42,159 nt of DNA. Origin: Thermoanaerobaculia bacterium. GTDB lineage: Bacteria; Acidobacteriota; Thermoanaerobaculia; Gp7-AA8. Every line of letters begins with the position of its first letter. Positions within the stretch are counted from its first letter, which is position 1. This document shows positions 15,689 to 22,773 of the stretch, piece by piece. The position numbers were made by a program, and so were the translations under genes. The notes below the pieces were generated by a model. The model had not been told where the DNA came from and ran no database searches. It worked only from the letters and a program-made list of their open reading frames with translations. Location of the stretch: the NCBI GenBank assembly GCA_017883235.1, contig JADGNY010000052.1, positions 1-42,159 of the forward strand. Reading direction: 5' to 3'.

Positions 15689-15727
15689 GGCTAACTCTGC
15701 GCGGCACCGGGCTTGGATCCGTTGGGC
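15689..15727 (+). other. Short attC-like site 3
   Basis: GGCTAAC (15689-15695) and GTTGGGC (15721-15727) flank 25 bases. The right part (GGGCTTGGATCCGTTGGGC) is close to the right half of site 2 (GAGCTTGGGTCCGTTAGCC). The middle is too short to form the usual L''/L' stem, so this is probably an attC with an internal deletion. Its R'' box complements the R' box at the 5' end of the HEPN cassette at seven of seven bases. Confidence 0.45.
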
Positions 15728-15765
15728 GGTATGACAGCGTGCTAGCCTCTGCTCCGCGCGTCACC

Positions 15766-16527
15766 ATGAAGGATCAGCGCCACCTCTTCTGCCTCGCCCT
15801 CTTCGCGCTCAACCTGTCAGGCTGTGATCGGCCCGGCGCCTCCGCTATCCCGCTGACATCCGGCCGTGTGCCGGGCATCCTCCTGTTCAATGGAACAGGC
15901 ACCTCCCCCAACGACGTCGCGGCGATCGAGACCCTCCTGGAGAAGAGCCGGATCTCATACTCCACCGCGAGCTCGGCGCAACTGGACGAGATGAGCGCGG
16001 CGCGGCTGCGTACCTATCACCTCATCATTGTCCCCGGCGGAGACTTCACTCGCATCGGGATCGGTCTCGAGAAGGAGACGGCAGTAATGCTCCGCGACGC
16101 CGTGCACTACGGTGTGAACTACCTCGGCATCTGCGCCGGAGCGTTCTTTGCCGGCCGCACGCCCTACAACGGTCTGAACCTGACCTCTGGCGTGCAGTTC
16201 GGCTTCTACTCCGCCGAGGGGCGGGGGAGCCGCAAGGCGGCAGTGCCGATCTCTGGTGCGGGAACGCCCACGCTCGACCAGTATTGGGAGGATGGTCCTC
16301 AGCTCACCGGTTGGGGTGCCGTTGTCGGCAGGTACCCCGATGGCACGCCCGCCGTGGTGCAAGGGCGATCGGGAGACGGATGCATCATCCTCTGTGGGAT
16401 CCATCCCGAGGCGCCGGAGAGCTGGCGTAGCGGCATGGACTTCACCACGCCGGCGAGCGCCGACAACGCCTACGCCGTGACGCTCATCCGCTCGGCCCTG
16501 GAGCGGCGGCCGCTGCCGCACTTCTGA
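15766..16527 (+). CDS. Lipoprotein with a class I glutamine amidotransferase-like (BPL_N) domain
   Basis: Protein of 253 aa. A signal peptide ends in the lipobox LSGC with Cys20, so it should be a lipoprotein. Residues about 35-245 are a class I glutaminase-like flavodoxin fold as in BPL_N (biotin-protein-ligase N-terminal-like) proteins: PGGDF turn near 90, nucleophile elbow GICAGAFF with Cys123, and a late HxE pair (His213, Glu215) in CGIHPEAPESW. All three catalytic-type residues are therefore present. The substrate is unknown. It starts 39 bases after the R' box of attC-like site 3, but no attC follows the gene, so it may be the first resident gene after the cassettes. The ATG at 15766 starts the signal peptide. 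Confidence 0.82.
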   Translation: MKDQRHLFCLALFALNLSGCDRPGASAIPLTSGRVPGILLFNGTGTSPNDVAAIETLLEKSRISYSTASSAQLDEMSAARLRTYHLIIVPGGDFTRIGIGLEKETAVMLRDAVHYGVNYLGICAGAFFAGRTPYNGLNLTSGVQFGFYSAEGRGSRKAAVPISGAGTPTLDQYWEDGPQLTGWGAVVGRYPDGTPAVVQGRSGDGCIILCGIHPEAPESWRSGMDFTTPASADNAYAVTLIRSALERRPLPHF

Positions 16528-16789
16528 CGTGAGTCCGGCAAGGAGTTGGGTTAATCGATGCCCAGCCCGGAAGTGAGTGTCTGGCGCTCAAGCCTGACTG
16601 ATCCGTTCTATCAGTGGAGTGATCCGCGCCATCAGTCAATTGAGCGGCTCACTCACCCAACTGATCCCCTCGATCACCCAACTGATCCGAGTGTCCACCA
16701 TCCCGCATTTCTCACGAGGTCAAGGGTGCCGACGATTCCAGAGAGTGTGTGAAAATGCGGGCTAAATTCGGTGAAGGACCGTCTCTCGA
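16528..16789. repeat. Intergenic with short repeats of ACTGATCC
   Basis: No gene supported. 16595-16695 contains several copies of (A)CTGATCC and its complement (for example CCCAACTGATCC twice), with internal symmetry that can fold into small hairpins. It is similar in style to the 8-bp repeats after rodA, though not the same sequence. Confidence 0.5.
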
Positions 16790-17120
16790 ATGAACCCTGA
16801 AGGCAGCATCGTCGACCACTTTGCAGCGGAGGCAATTCGTCTGGGAGCGGACGGACTCGAGGTCGAATACAAAGACCGCCACGAGCAGATCTGCGTGCAA
16901 ACAGTCCCTTGGCTTTGGCATCGGGAGCCTTGACGCCTCGGATCCGGCAGCCAAGGAACTTCGTGACGAACTCTGGGCGATGAGGCGGCGGAAGCGCGAG
17001 ATCACCGTAGACGAAGTTCGGTACGAGTTGCGATGCAGCGTGTTCGACAGCTTCGGCGAGACCGCCTTTCGCGTGGCAATTCAAAAAGCGAGTGGGGGCG
17101 GGAAACGGTCACCCAAGTAA
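16790..17120 (+). pseudogene. Conserved hypothetical gene with a +1 frameshift
   Basis: Two overlapping frames together make one protein of about 109 aa. From the ATG at 16790 the frame reads MNPEGSIVDHFAAEAIRLGA and on through DGLEVEYKDRHEQICV to about 16898. After a shift by one base near 16895-16910 it continues SLGFGIGSLDAS and ITVDEVRYELRCSVFDSFGE to the stop at 17118-17120. Each part alone lacks a sensible other end. The joined order resembles a small conserved hypothetical protein I recall from other genomes but cannot name. Either the gene is dead or the sequence has one wrong base. Confidence 0.65.
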
Positions 17121-17184
17121 GGGTTGCACGAACGTAGTCAACGGGGGAAGAGCCGCGAGGCAAGACCTTCACTTCCAAAGAGCC

Positions 17185-17430
17185 TCATCCTGCCTCGCAC
17201 GAAGCGATGCTCTCGATGAGCCTTTTCTCATCGTCCTCAGACCAGCGACCGATGAAGCGATCGAGGGCGGACCCGATCACCGAGCCGGACGAGCAGGTCT
17301 CATTCAGGCCGGCGCCCTTTTTCAGGAGCATCAGTGCGGCCTTGTTCAACGAGACGCCCTCCCGCTTGGCGATCTCCTTCAGCCGCCGTTCCAATTCCTT
17401 GTCGAACCCACGTAGCGAGAGCTTGTCCAT
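17185..17430 (-). CDS. Ribbon-helix-helix antitoxin-like protein with shifted C-terminus
   Basis: Protein of 81 aa from the second ATG (17430), with GGGGA 9 bases upstream. DKLSLRGFDKELERRLKEIA and SLNKAALMLLKKGAGL form an RHH DNA-binding fold typical of VapB/FitA-like antitoxins; VIGSALDRFIGRWSEDDE is the C-terminal toxin-binding part. The frame ends SIASCEAG and a stop. One base over, the DNA reads DEALWK and a stop (17164-17184), which is the kind of ending this family normally has, so I infer a late +1 frameshift. No PIN-domain (VapC) gene follows downstream on this strand. Orphan and probably damaged. Confidence 0.75.
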   Translation of the reverse strand: MDKLSLRGFDKELERRLKEIAKREGVSLNKAALMLLKKGAGLNETCSSGSVIGSALDRFIGRWSEDDEKRLIESIASCEAG

Positions 17431-17499
17431 CAGCATGTCCCCGAATGAGTCACGTTCGACTCATTGTTGATTCACCCTACGGCGCGGCAGGCGTCGGAG

Positions 17500-17736
17500 T
17501 CAATCCGGGCCAACTAGTACGAGTTGGTTCAACTTTGTGAGATCGATTCCAGCCCGGAACCCGCAGGCCTTCGGATGAACTCGAAACCGCGGCACGCGCC
17601 GTGTCGGGGTTGCGTCCGTCGCCAGCGCGTCGCGCAGCGCCTCGTTGACCACTTCCTTGAACGACCTGCCGCTGGTTCGGACGGTCTCCCGAAGTGCCTG
17701 CGCGACATCGTCATCGAGCGTGAGAGTCGTTCGCAT
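17500..17736 (-). CDS. VapB-type ribbon-helix-helix antitoxin, C-terminus truncated
   Basis: Protein of 78 aa. MRTTLTLDDDVAQALRETV with SFKEVVNEALRDAL is a classic RHH antitoxin N-terminus, and FRVHPKACGFRAGIDLTKLN leads to the toxin-binding tail. Family members usually continue LNQLVDELE; here it changes to LVLVGPD and stops, exactly at the palindrome CCAACTAGTACGAGTTGG (17510-17527). The usual VapC toxin gene overlapping the 3' end is absent, though the next 60 bases on this strand may be scrambled toxin DNA. It is 63 bp upstream of the other RHH gene on the same strand. Confidence 0.8.
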   Translation of the reverse strand: MRTTLTLDDDVAQALRETVRTSGRSFKEVVNEALRDALATDATPTRRVPRFRVHPKACGFRAGIDLTKLNQLVLVGPD

Positions 17737-17802
17737 CCGTACATCATGATGCGTTAGAAAATGAGCGTCAATGTGCTTGACGTTTGACCAAGCCTCACAC
17801 CT

Positions 17803-17823
17803 TCAGGCCCGGACTGGACACTC
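17803..17823. repeat. 21-bp direct repeat, left copy
   Basis: Matches 18208-18228 at 20 of 21 bases. The two copies flank the palindromic block that stands where higB would be expected. Confidence 0.75.
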
Positions 17824-17924
17824 GTCGTCGACAGAAGATTCGACGGATGCTCATGGCCGGCGAAGCCGGCTTGAGAACCTAGCCGACGGCTTCAGCCGGG
17901 GGCCTTGAGATTGGACGTTATGAC

Positions 17925-18148
17925 GCCGCGATAGCGGCTCAAGACGGTAGCCAGGGGTGCGAGCGCTTTTTGCGAGCACCCCTGGTCTGCGTTGTCTCTT
18001 GAAAGCGTGCCGCGTTAGCGGCACTGGATGGGATCCCCGATTACTCCAGTGCCGCTGACGCGGCACCAAACCACGACATCTCTTTACCAGGGGTGCTCGC
18101 AAAAAACGCTCGCACCCCTGGCTACCGTCTTGATGCCGCTAACGCGGC
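17925..18148. repeat. Dispersed 225-bp palindromic element, copy B
   Basis: Bounded by GCCGCGATAGCGGC and GCCGCTAACGCGGC. It contains both CCAGGGGTGCGAGCG-type outer arms and the GTGCCGCG..CGGCACTGGA inner arms. The right half matches copy A in inverted orientation, including the otherwise variable spacer (ACCAAACCACGACATC). Confidence 0.9.
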
Positions 18149-18207
18149 AACCCCGCCGGCTGAAGCCGGGGCTACGACCTTAAGCCAGCTTCGCTGGCGC
18201 AATCCGG

Positions 18208-18228
18208 TCAGGCGCGGACTGGACACTC
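18208..18228. repeat. 21-bp direct repeat, right copy
   Basis: Partner of 17803-17823; one mismatch. Confidence 0.75.
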
Positions 18229-18266
18229 ATTCTCGGAGATCACCGATTATCATAAAGAGGACGACC

Positions 18267-18566
18267 ATGAGGAAGCTCAAACCTGTGACGCCTGGTGAGT
18301 TGCTCCGCGAAGAGTTTCTCGGCCCGATGGGCATTTCGCAGTACCGTCTTGCCAAGGAGATCGGCGTGCCCGCCCAGCGTATCGGCGAGATTGTGGCCGG
18401 CAAGCGAGCGATCACCGCCGATACGGACCTCCGCCTGTGCCGATTCCTTGGCCTGTCTAACGGTTACTGGCTGCGAGCCCAGGCGGCTTACGACACGGAA
18501 GTGGCTGAAGATCTCCTCGCCAAAGCGCTGGATCGGATCAAGCCGTGGTCGGGGACTGCGGCGTAA
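18267..18566 (+). CDS. higA: HigA family addiction-module antitoxin
   Basis: Protein of 99 aa with the HigA/XRE pattern: PVTPGELLREEFLGPMGISQ, YRLAKEIGVPAQRIGEIVAG, then ADTDLRLCRFLGLSNGYWLR. HigA binds and inhibits the ribosome-dependent mRNA interferase HigB and represses the operon. AAAGAGGA lies 6 bases before the ATG at 18267. HigB normally lies immediately upstream; here that position holds palindromic repeat DNA and only a six-residue stretch (EITDYH) resembling the HigB tail. The antitoxin itself looks intact and full length, with the normal C-terminal helix (AEDLLAKALDRIKPW). Confidence 0.88.
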   Translation: MRKLKPVTPGELLREEFLGPMGISQYRLAKEIGVPAQRIGEIVAGKRAITADTDLRLCRFLGLSNGYWLRAQAAYDTEVAEDLLAKALDRIKPWSGTAA

Positions 18567-18943
<377 letters not shown>

Positions 18944-18960
18944 GATCAAGAAGGAGCGAG

Positions 18961-19365
18961 ATGGGTCGGTCGTCCTCACAAGTACTCGGCGCCAAACTGC
19001 TTGCTGACACAGCGGAGTGGCCGGAACGCTGGATGGGCGACGAAGGTGATCTTCCTCTTGGTCGAGCAGCGCTTGCAGCCATGCTTCCTTTCTTGGAGAG
19101 TCTGGTTGAGAAGGAACTCGCCAATACGACTCTCCGTCGTCACTTTGGCAATGCGTGGCTTCTGGGCGGCGAGATCATCCGAAGCACGTTCGTGAATCCT
19201 TCGGTGCGAAAGCTCAAGGGCAAGAAGCTCCTTCTCAAGTTCGTGGGAGAGGACGGTGGTCCGCTCCTCCACGGATATGCCACTGAGGATGAGCAGACGG
19301 AGTTCGATGGCACATGCCGCAAGTTACAGCGTTTTCTCAGCGGGGGCCAGCAGGCACGCAAATAG
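18961..19365 (+). CDS. Hypothetical protein between direct repeats
   Basis: Soluble protein of 134 aa that I do not recognise. It has an alpha-helical first half (LAAMLPFLESLVEKELANTT), then KLKGKKLLLKFVGEDGGP and a C-terminal helix (FDGTCRKLQRFLSGG). AAGGAG lies 6-7 bases before the ATG at 18961, a strong start. It follows the DUF433 gene by 25 bp and is flanked by the 47-bp direct repeats, so it may have arrived, or been duplicated, as a unit. It does not resemble a PIN-domain or DUF5615 toxin: no early acidic LLDENL-type motif is present. A toxin role is therefore not supported. Confidence 0.7.
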   Translation: MGRSSSQVLGAKLLADTAEWPERWMGDEGDLPLGRAALAAMLPFLESLVEKELANTTLRRHFGNAWLLGGEIIRSTFVNPSVRKLKGKKLLLKFVGEDGGPLLHGYATEDEQTEFDGTCRKLQRFLSGGQQARK

Positions 19366-19401
19366 TCGAGGCAGTCGAGGTTCCTGGAGACGGTGACTGA
19401 C

Positions 19402-19448
19402 GAACTTCATGAGTGTCGCCCTGTAGCGGACGAAACCTGACGCTACAC
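19402..19448. repeat. 47-bp direct repeat, right copy
   Basis: Second copy of 18897-18943 with three substitutions. It lies 9 bp before the FecCD permease start. The frame DELHECRPVADET plus stop is kept open, suggesting that it once ended a related gene. Confidence 0.85.
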
Positions 19449-19456
19449 TGCGCAGC

Positions 19457-20440
19457 GTGTCATCCGCTCACCCCCAGCCCCGCCTCATCGGCGCCATCGC
19501 GATGCTGGCGCTCTTGCTCGCCATCGCGCTGATCGTCGCCTCATCGGTTGGGGCGACGAATGTCTCCTGGCGCGCGGCACTGTCGGGGGATGAAACCGCG
19601 CGCGCCATCCTCATCGGAATCCGGTTGCCCCGCGCGCTGCTGGCCGCTCTGGTTGGCGCGACGCTGGCGGTGGCCGGCGTCACGTTCCAGACGCTGCTGC
19701 GAAATCCGCTGGCCGATCCGTTCATCCTCGGTGTTTCCGGCGGGGCCGCATGTGGGGCATCGATCGCCACGGCGGCGGGGCTGGCAAGGCTTCCCGGCGT
19801 CGTGCCGGGCATCGCCTTCGCCGGCGCGTGCGGCGCCACGGCGGCGGTGTTCCTGCTGGCGCGGCGACGGGAGTACACCGACCCGACCCGCCTCCTCCTC
19901 TCCGGCCTGGTGTTGAATGCTTTCTTTTCAGCAGTAATCCTCATCTCCTTCGGCGTCTCCCGGCAGAGCGATCTGACGGCGGCGCTGCGCTGGATGATGG
20001 GGACGCTCTTCGGCGCCACCTGGAGCGACGTTGTTCTGCTGACGGTGCTGCTTCTCATCGCCATGGTCACGCTGGCCACGATCGGAAACGATCTGCGCAT
20101 GCTGGCGTTCGGCGAAGACGACGCCAAGTCGCGCGGCGTGCAGGTCGAGCGGGTCAAGGTCATCGGTTTCATCACCGCGTCGATCGTCACCGGCGCCGCC
20201 GTATCGGTCAGCGGCATCATCGGCTTCGTCGGACTGCTGGTGCCGCATCTCATCCGCTTGATCTGGCGGCGCGACTTCCGCTTCCTCCTGCCGCTCTGCG
20301 CGCTCGGCGGCGGCGTGCTCGTGGTCCTGGCCGACCTTCTGTCGCGCGTCGTCGTCACGTCGTCCGAACTGCCGATCGGCGCCTTCACCGCCGTCCTCGG
20401 CGTGCCGTTTTTCCTCTCGCTGCTGCGGAGGAACCGCTGA
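19457..20440 (+). CDS. FecCD/BtuC-type ABC transporter permease
   Basis: Inner-membrane permease of 327 aa with about ten hydrophobic segments, for uptake of Fe3+-siderophore, haem or cobalamin. Family signatures are IRLPRALLAALVGATLAVAG, LLRNPLADPFILGVSGGA, GEDDAKSRGVQVER and the C-terminal IGFVGLLVPHLIRL, which contacts the ATPase. The start codon is GTG at 19457; an ATG at 19502 falls inside the first membrane segment and is less likely. The stop overlaps the ATPase gene start (TGATG). No substrate-binding protein (BtuF/FecB) is encoded in the window, so the ligand cannot be told. Confidence 0.92.
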   Translation: MSSAHPQPRLIGAIAMLALLLAIALIVASSVGATNVSWRAALSGDETARAILIGIRLPRALLAALVGATLAVAGVTFQTLLRNPLADPFILGVSGGAACGASIATAAGLARLPGVVPGIAFAGACGATAAVFLLARRREYTDPTRLLLSGLVLNAFFSAVILISFGVSRQSDLTAALRWMMGTLFGATWSDVVLLTVLLLIAMVTLATIGNDLRMLAFGEDDAKSRGVQVERVKVIGFITASIVTGAAVSVSGIIGFVGLLVPHLIRLIWRRDFRFLLPLCALGGGVLVVLADLLSRVVVTSSELPIGAFTAVLGVPFFLSLLRRNR

Positions 20441-21219
20441 TGCTGGCGCTGCGCGATGTCTCGTTCGAATACGAAGGCGCGCAGGCGGTCGATGGAATCA
20501 CGGCCTCGTTCGACCGGACGCAGCTCATCGCCCTCACCGGTCCGAACGGCTCGGGGAAATCGACGCTGCTCAAGCTCGTCGCCAACGTGCTGGCGCCGCG
20601 CGCCGGGGAGATCGCTTTCGACGGCAAGCGCCTCCGCGACTGGCCGGCGAAGGAGTACGCCAAACAGGTGGCCTACCTTCCGCAGGATCCCGATCCGACC
20701 TTCTCGATGCGGGCCATCGACGTCGTCGTTTCCGGACGCGCTCCGTTCCTCGGCCGCTTCGCCTGGGAGTCAGACTCTGACTACGACGAAGCGGAGCACG
20801 CGCTCGCTCTCTGCGACGCCGCGCACCTCGGCGGACGCTATCTCGACGAGATGAGCGGCGGCGAGCGCAAGCGCGTCTTCCTGGCCCGCGTCCTGGCGGC
20901 GCGGCCGCGGCTCATCCTGCTCGACGAGCCGCTGGCGTCGCTCGACATCTCGCACGTACAGCAATTCTCGGCGCTCCTCCGCGACATCGTCGACCGCACC
21001 GGCGTCACGGTCATCTACGCCACGCACGACCTGAACTGGGCCGCCGCCTACAGCGACCGCATGCTGGTCATGCAGCGCGGCTCCCTCGCCCGCGACGCCG
21101 CGCCGTCCGAGGTCATGCAGCCGGAAGTGGTGCGGGAGCTGTTCGGGTTTGATGCCGAGGCGGTGGCGATGGGCGGGCGGAGTTGGCTGGTGCCGAAGGT
21201 GGAGAAAAGTCCATCCTGA
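20440..21219 (+). CDS. FecE/BtuD-type ABC transporter ATP-binding protein
   Basis: Cytoplasmic ATPase of 259 aa. Walker A is GPNGSGKST (residues 34-42), the Q-loop is near AYLPQDPDP, the signature is MSGGERKRVFLARVLA, Walker B is LILLDEP, and the switch histidine is in YATHDLNWAA. Full length for the family. The ATG at 20440 overlaps the permease stop, and GGAGG is 8-12 bases upstream. An in-frame open region continues upstream through the permease gene but is a shadow. With the permease it makes an importer for iron chelate or cobalamin. Confidence 0.93.
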   Translation: MLALRDVSFEYEGAQAVDGITASFDRTQLIALTGPNGSGKSTLLKLVANVLAPRAGEIAFDGKRLRDWPAKEYAKQVAYLPQDPDPTFSMRAIDVVVSGRAPFLGRFAWESDSDYDEAEHALALCDAAHLGGRYLDEMSGGERKRVFLARVLAARPRLILLDEPLASLDISHVQQFSALLRDIVDRTGVTVIYATHDLNWAAAYSDRMLVMQRGSLARDAAPSEVMQPEVVRELFGFDAEAVAMGGRSWLVPKVEKSPS

Positions 21220-21467
21220 TGGCGAGCGCAAGCGAGCCTGGAAGTCCATCCTGACGGCGAGCGTAGCGAGCCTGTCAGGATCTCCGGTGAGACCGCGCGG
21301 CAGTCGGTTCCAGCAGAGTTAGAAGTCTCCCCATCCTGACGGCGAGCGCAGCGAGCCTGTCAGGATCTCCGGTGAGACCGCGCGGCAGTCGGTTCCAGCA
21401 AAGCCCTCGCGATTCCACCGGAGATCCTGACAGGCTCGCTACGCTCGCCGTCAGGATGGGACTTTTC
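21204..21467. repeat. Direct and inverted 69-bp repeats between convergent genes
   Basis: 21247-21315 and 21332-21400 are direct copies of a 69-bp unit (one mismatch) starting CATCCTGACGGCGAGCG. A partial copy lies at 21212-21241, and an inverted partial copy at 21418-21459. The outermost ends, GAAAAGTCC (from 21204) and GGACTTTTC (to 21467), are complementary and abut both convergent stop codons. The block can form a very long hairpin and may stop transcription from both the ATPase gene and hemL. Confidence 0.9.
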
Positions 21468-22756
21468 TACTTCTCAAACTCCCACGCCAGCTTCTTCAAC
21501 GTCCGGTCCGCGCGCTCGATGAGTTGCACGATGTCTTTCTTCGCATGCGCCGCGGAGAAGAACGCGGCCTCTAGCTGGGACGGCGGCAGGTAAACACCCT
21601 CGGCCAGCATCAGGTGGAAGAAGCGGGCGAACTTGTCGCGGTTCGATCGGTTCGCGCTCTCGTAGTCGGTGACCGGGCCCTCGGTGAAGAAAATCGTCCA
21701 CATCGAGCCGGCGCGATTGATCGTCAGCGGCACGCCGTGCTTTTCGGCCGCCTTGAGAACGCCGGTCTCGAATTCGCCGGAGCGCTCCTCGAGGTCGGCA
21801 TAGATCGACGAGTTCTTCAACACGCCGAGCGTCGCCTTCCCCGCGGCAACGGCCACAGGATTGCCCGACAGCGTTCCGGCCTGGTACATCGGACCCAGCG
21901 GCGAGACGAGTTGCATCAGCTCGCGCCGTCCGCCGTACGCGCCGATCGGCATGCCGCCACCGATGATCTTGCCAAGCGTGGTGATGTCCGGCTTCACGCC
22001 GTACACCGACTGCGCGCCGCCGTAGGCCACGCGGAAGCCGGTCATCACCTCGTCGAGGATGAGCAGCGCGCCGCGCTCGGTACAGAGATCGCGCAGCCCT
22101 TTCAGAAAGCCGTCCGCCGGCGGGACGCATCCCATGTTCCCGGCCACCGGCTCGACGATGATCGCCGCCACCTCATCATCCATTGCCTTGCGTACCGCCT
22201 CGAGGTCGTTGTAGGCGACGCTGATCGTCAGCTCGGTCACCTCTTTCGGCACACCGGCGGAGTCGGGAACGTTGAACGTCGCGCCGCCGCTCCCCGCCTT
22301 CACCAGCAACGAGTCGACGTGCCCGTGGTAGCCGCCGTCGAACTTGATGATCTTTTTCCGCCCGGTGGCCGCGCGCGCCAGCCGGAGGGCGCTCATGGTG
22401 GCCTCGGTGCCGGAGTTGACCAGGCGAACCATCTCGATCGACGGAACGGCCTGCACGATCATCTCGGCCAGCTCGATCTCGCCGAGCGTCGGCGCGCCGA
22501 AGGAGAAGCCGCGCGTGGCCGCCTTCTTCACCGCCTCGACGACGTAACGATGACCGTGCCCGAGGATCATCGGCCCCCAGGAGCCGACGCAGTCGATGTA
22601 CTGCACGTTGTCGGCGTCGAAGATGCGCGAGCCGAGCGCCTGTTCGATGAACAGCGGTGTGCCGCCGACGCCTCGGAAGGCGCGCACCGGCGAGTTGACG
22701 CCGCCGGGGATGATCTCCTGCGCACGTTGGAAGAGAGTTTCGGAGTTTTTGCCCAT
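21467..22756 (-). CDS. hemL: Glutamate-1-semialdehyde 2,1-aminomutase
   Basis: PLP-dependent aminomutase of 429 aa that converts glutamate-1-semialdehyde to 5-aminolevulinate in the C5 haem/tetrapyrrole pathway. NSPVRAFRGVGGTP near the N-terminus is diagnostic of GSA-AM. Other motifs are NSGTEATMSALRLARAATGR, FDGGYHGHVD, LILDEVMTGFR with Asp235, and TTLGKIIGGGMPIGAYGG with the PLP lysine at 263. Full length. The ATG at 22756 is 17 bp from the end of the sugar transferase gene on the same strand. A TATAAT lies 11 bases upstream of the start codon. Confidence 0.96.
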   Translation of the reverse strand: MGKNSETLFQRAQEIIPGGVNSPVRAFRGVGGTPLFIEQALGSRIFDADNVQYIDCVGSWGPMILGHGHRYVVEAVKKAATRGFSFGAPTLGEIELAEMIVQAVPSIEMVRLVNSGTEATMSALRLARAATGRKKIIKFDGGYHGHVDSLLVKAGSGGATFNVPDSAGVPKEVTELTISVAYNDLEAVRKAMDDEVAAIIVEPVAGNMGCVPPADGFLKGLRDLCTERGALLILDEVMTGFRVAYGGAQSVYGVKPDITTLGKIIGGGMPIGAYGGRRELMQLVSPLGPMYQAGTLSGNPVAVAAGKATLGVLKNSSIYADLEERSGEFETGVLKAAEKHGVPLTINRAGSMWTIFFTEGPVTDYESANRSNRDKFARFFHLMLAEGVYLPPSQLEAAFFSAAHAKKDIVQLIERADRTLKKLAWEFEK

Positions 22757-22767
22757 GTAGGGGGCGG

Positions 22768-22773
22768 ATTATA
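22768..22773 (-). promoter_or_regulatory. Possible -10 box for hemL
   Basis: TATAAT on the minus strand, in an AT-rich island (TAATATAAT) within GC-rich DNA. If used, transcription would begin about 4-6 bases before the ATG, giving an almost leaderless mRNA. The -35 position (near 22791-22797) matches the consensus only poorly (CTGAAG). Confidence 0.3.

Larger units (their letters stand above)
17737..18266. other. Repeat-filled region upstream of higA
   Basis: The stretch holds a composite palindromic block (about 17850-18205) centred on the 225-bp element copy B, with additional small palindromes at its edges (CCGGCGAAGCCGG; CCGGCTGAAGCCGG; CCAGCTTCGCTGG). The block is bracketed by two 21-base direct repeats, TCAGGCSCGGACTGGACACTC (S is C in the first, G in the second), at 17803-17823 and 18208-18228. 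Just before higA, 18236-18253 reads EITDYH, like the last residues of HigB toxins. No intact gene is present. Confidence 0.6.

Noticed and set aside
16545-16551. GTTGGGT as another integron R' box
   Set aside because: GTTRRRY heptamers occur by chance about once per kilobase, and no folded partner half-site is present.
16558-16752. 64-aa open frame rich in His, Pro and Thr
   Set aside because: It is read through short ACTGATCC repeats, has no ribosome site, and looks like no protein family.
18961-19365. Toxin partner of the DUF433 protein
   Set aside because: Position fits, but the sequence lacks the PIN-like acidic motifs of DUF5615 toxins; kept as a hypothetical protein.
19750-20439. Upstream extension of the FecE-like ATPase frame
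   Set aside because: It overlaps the permease out of frame; the ATPase family start is at 20440.
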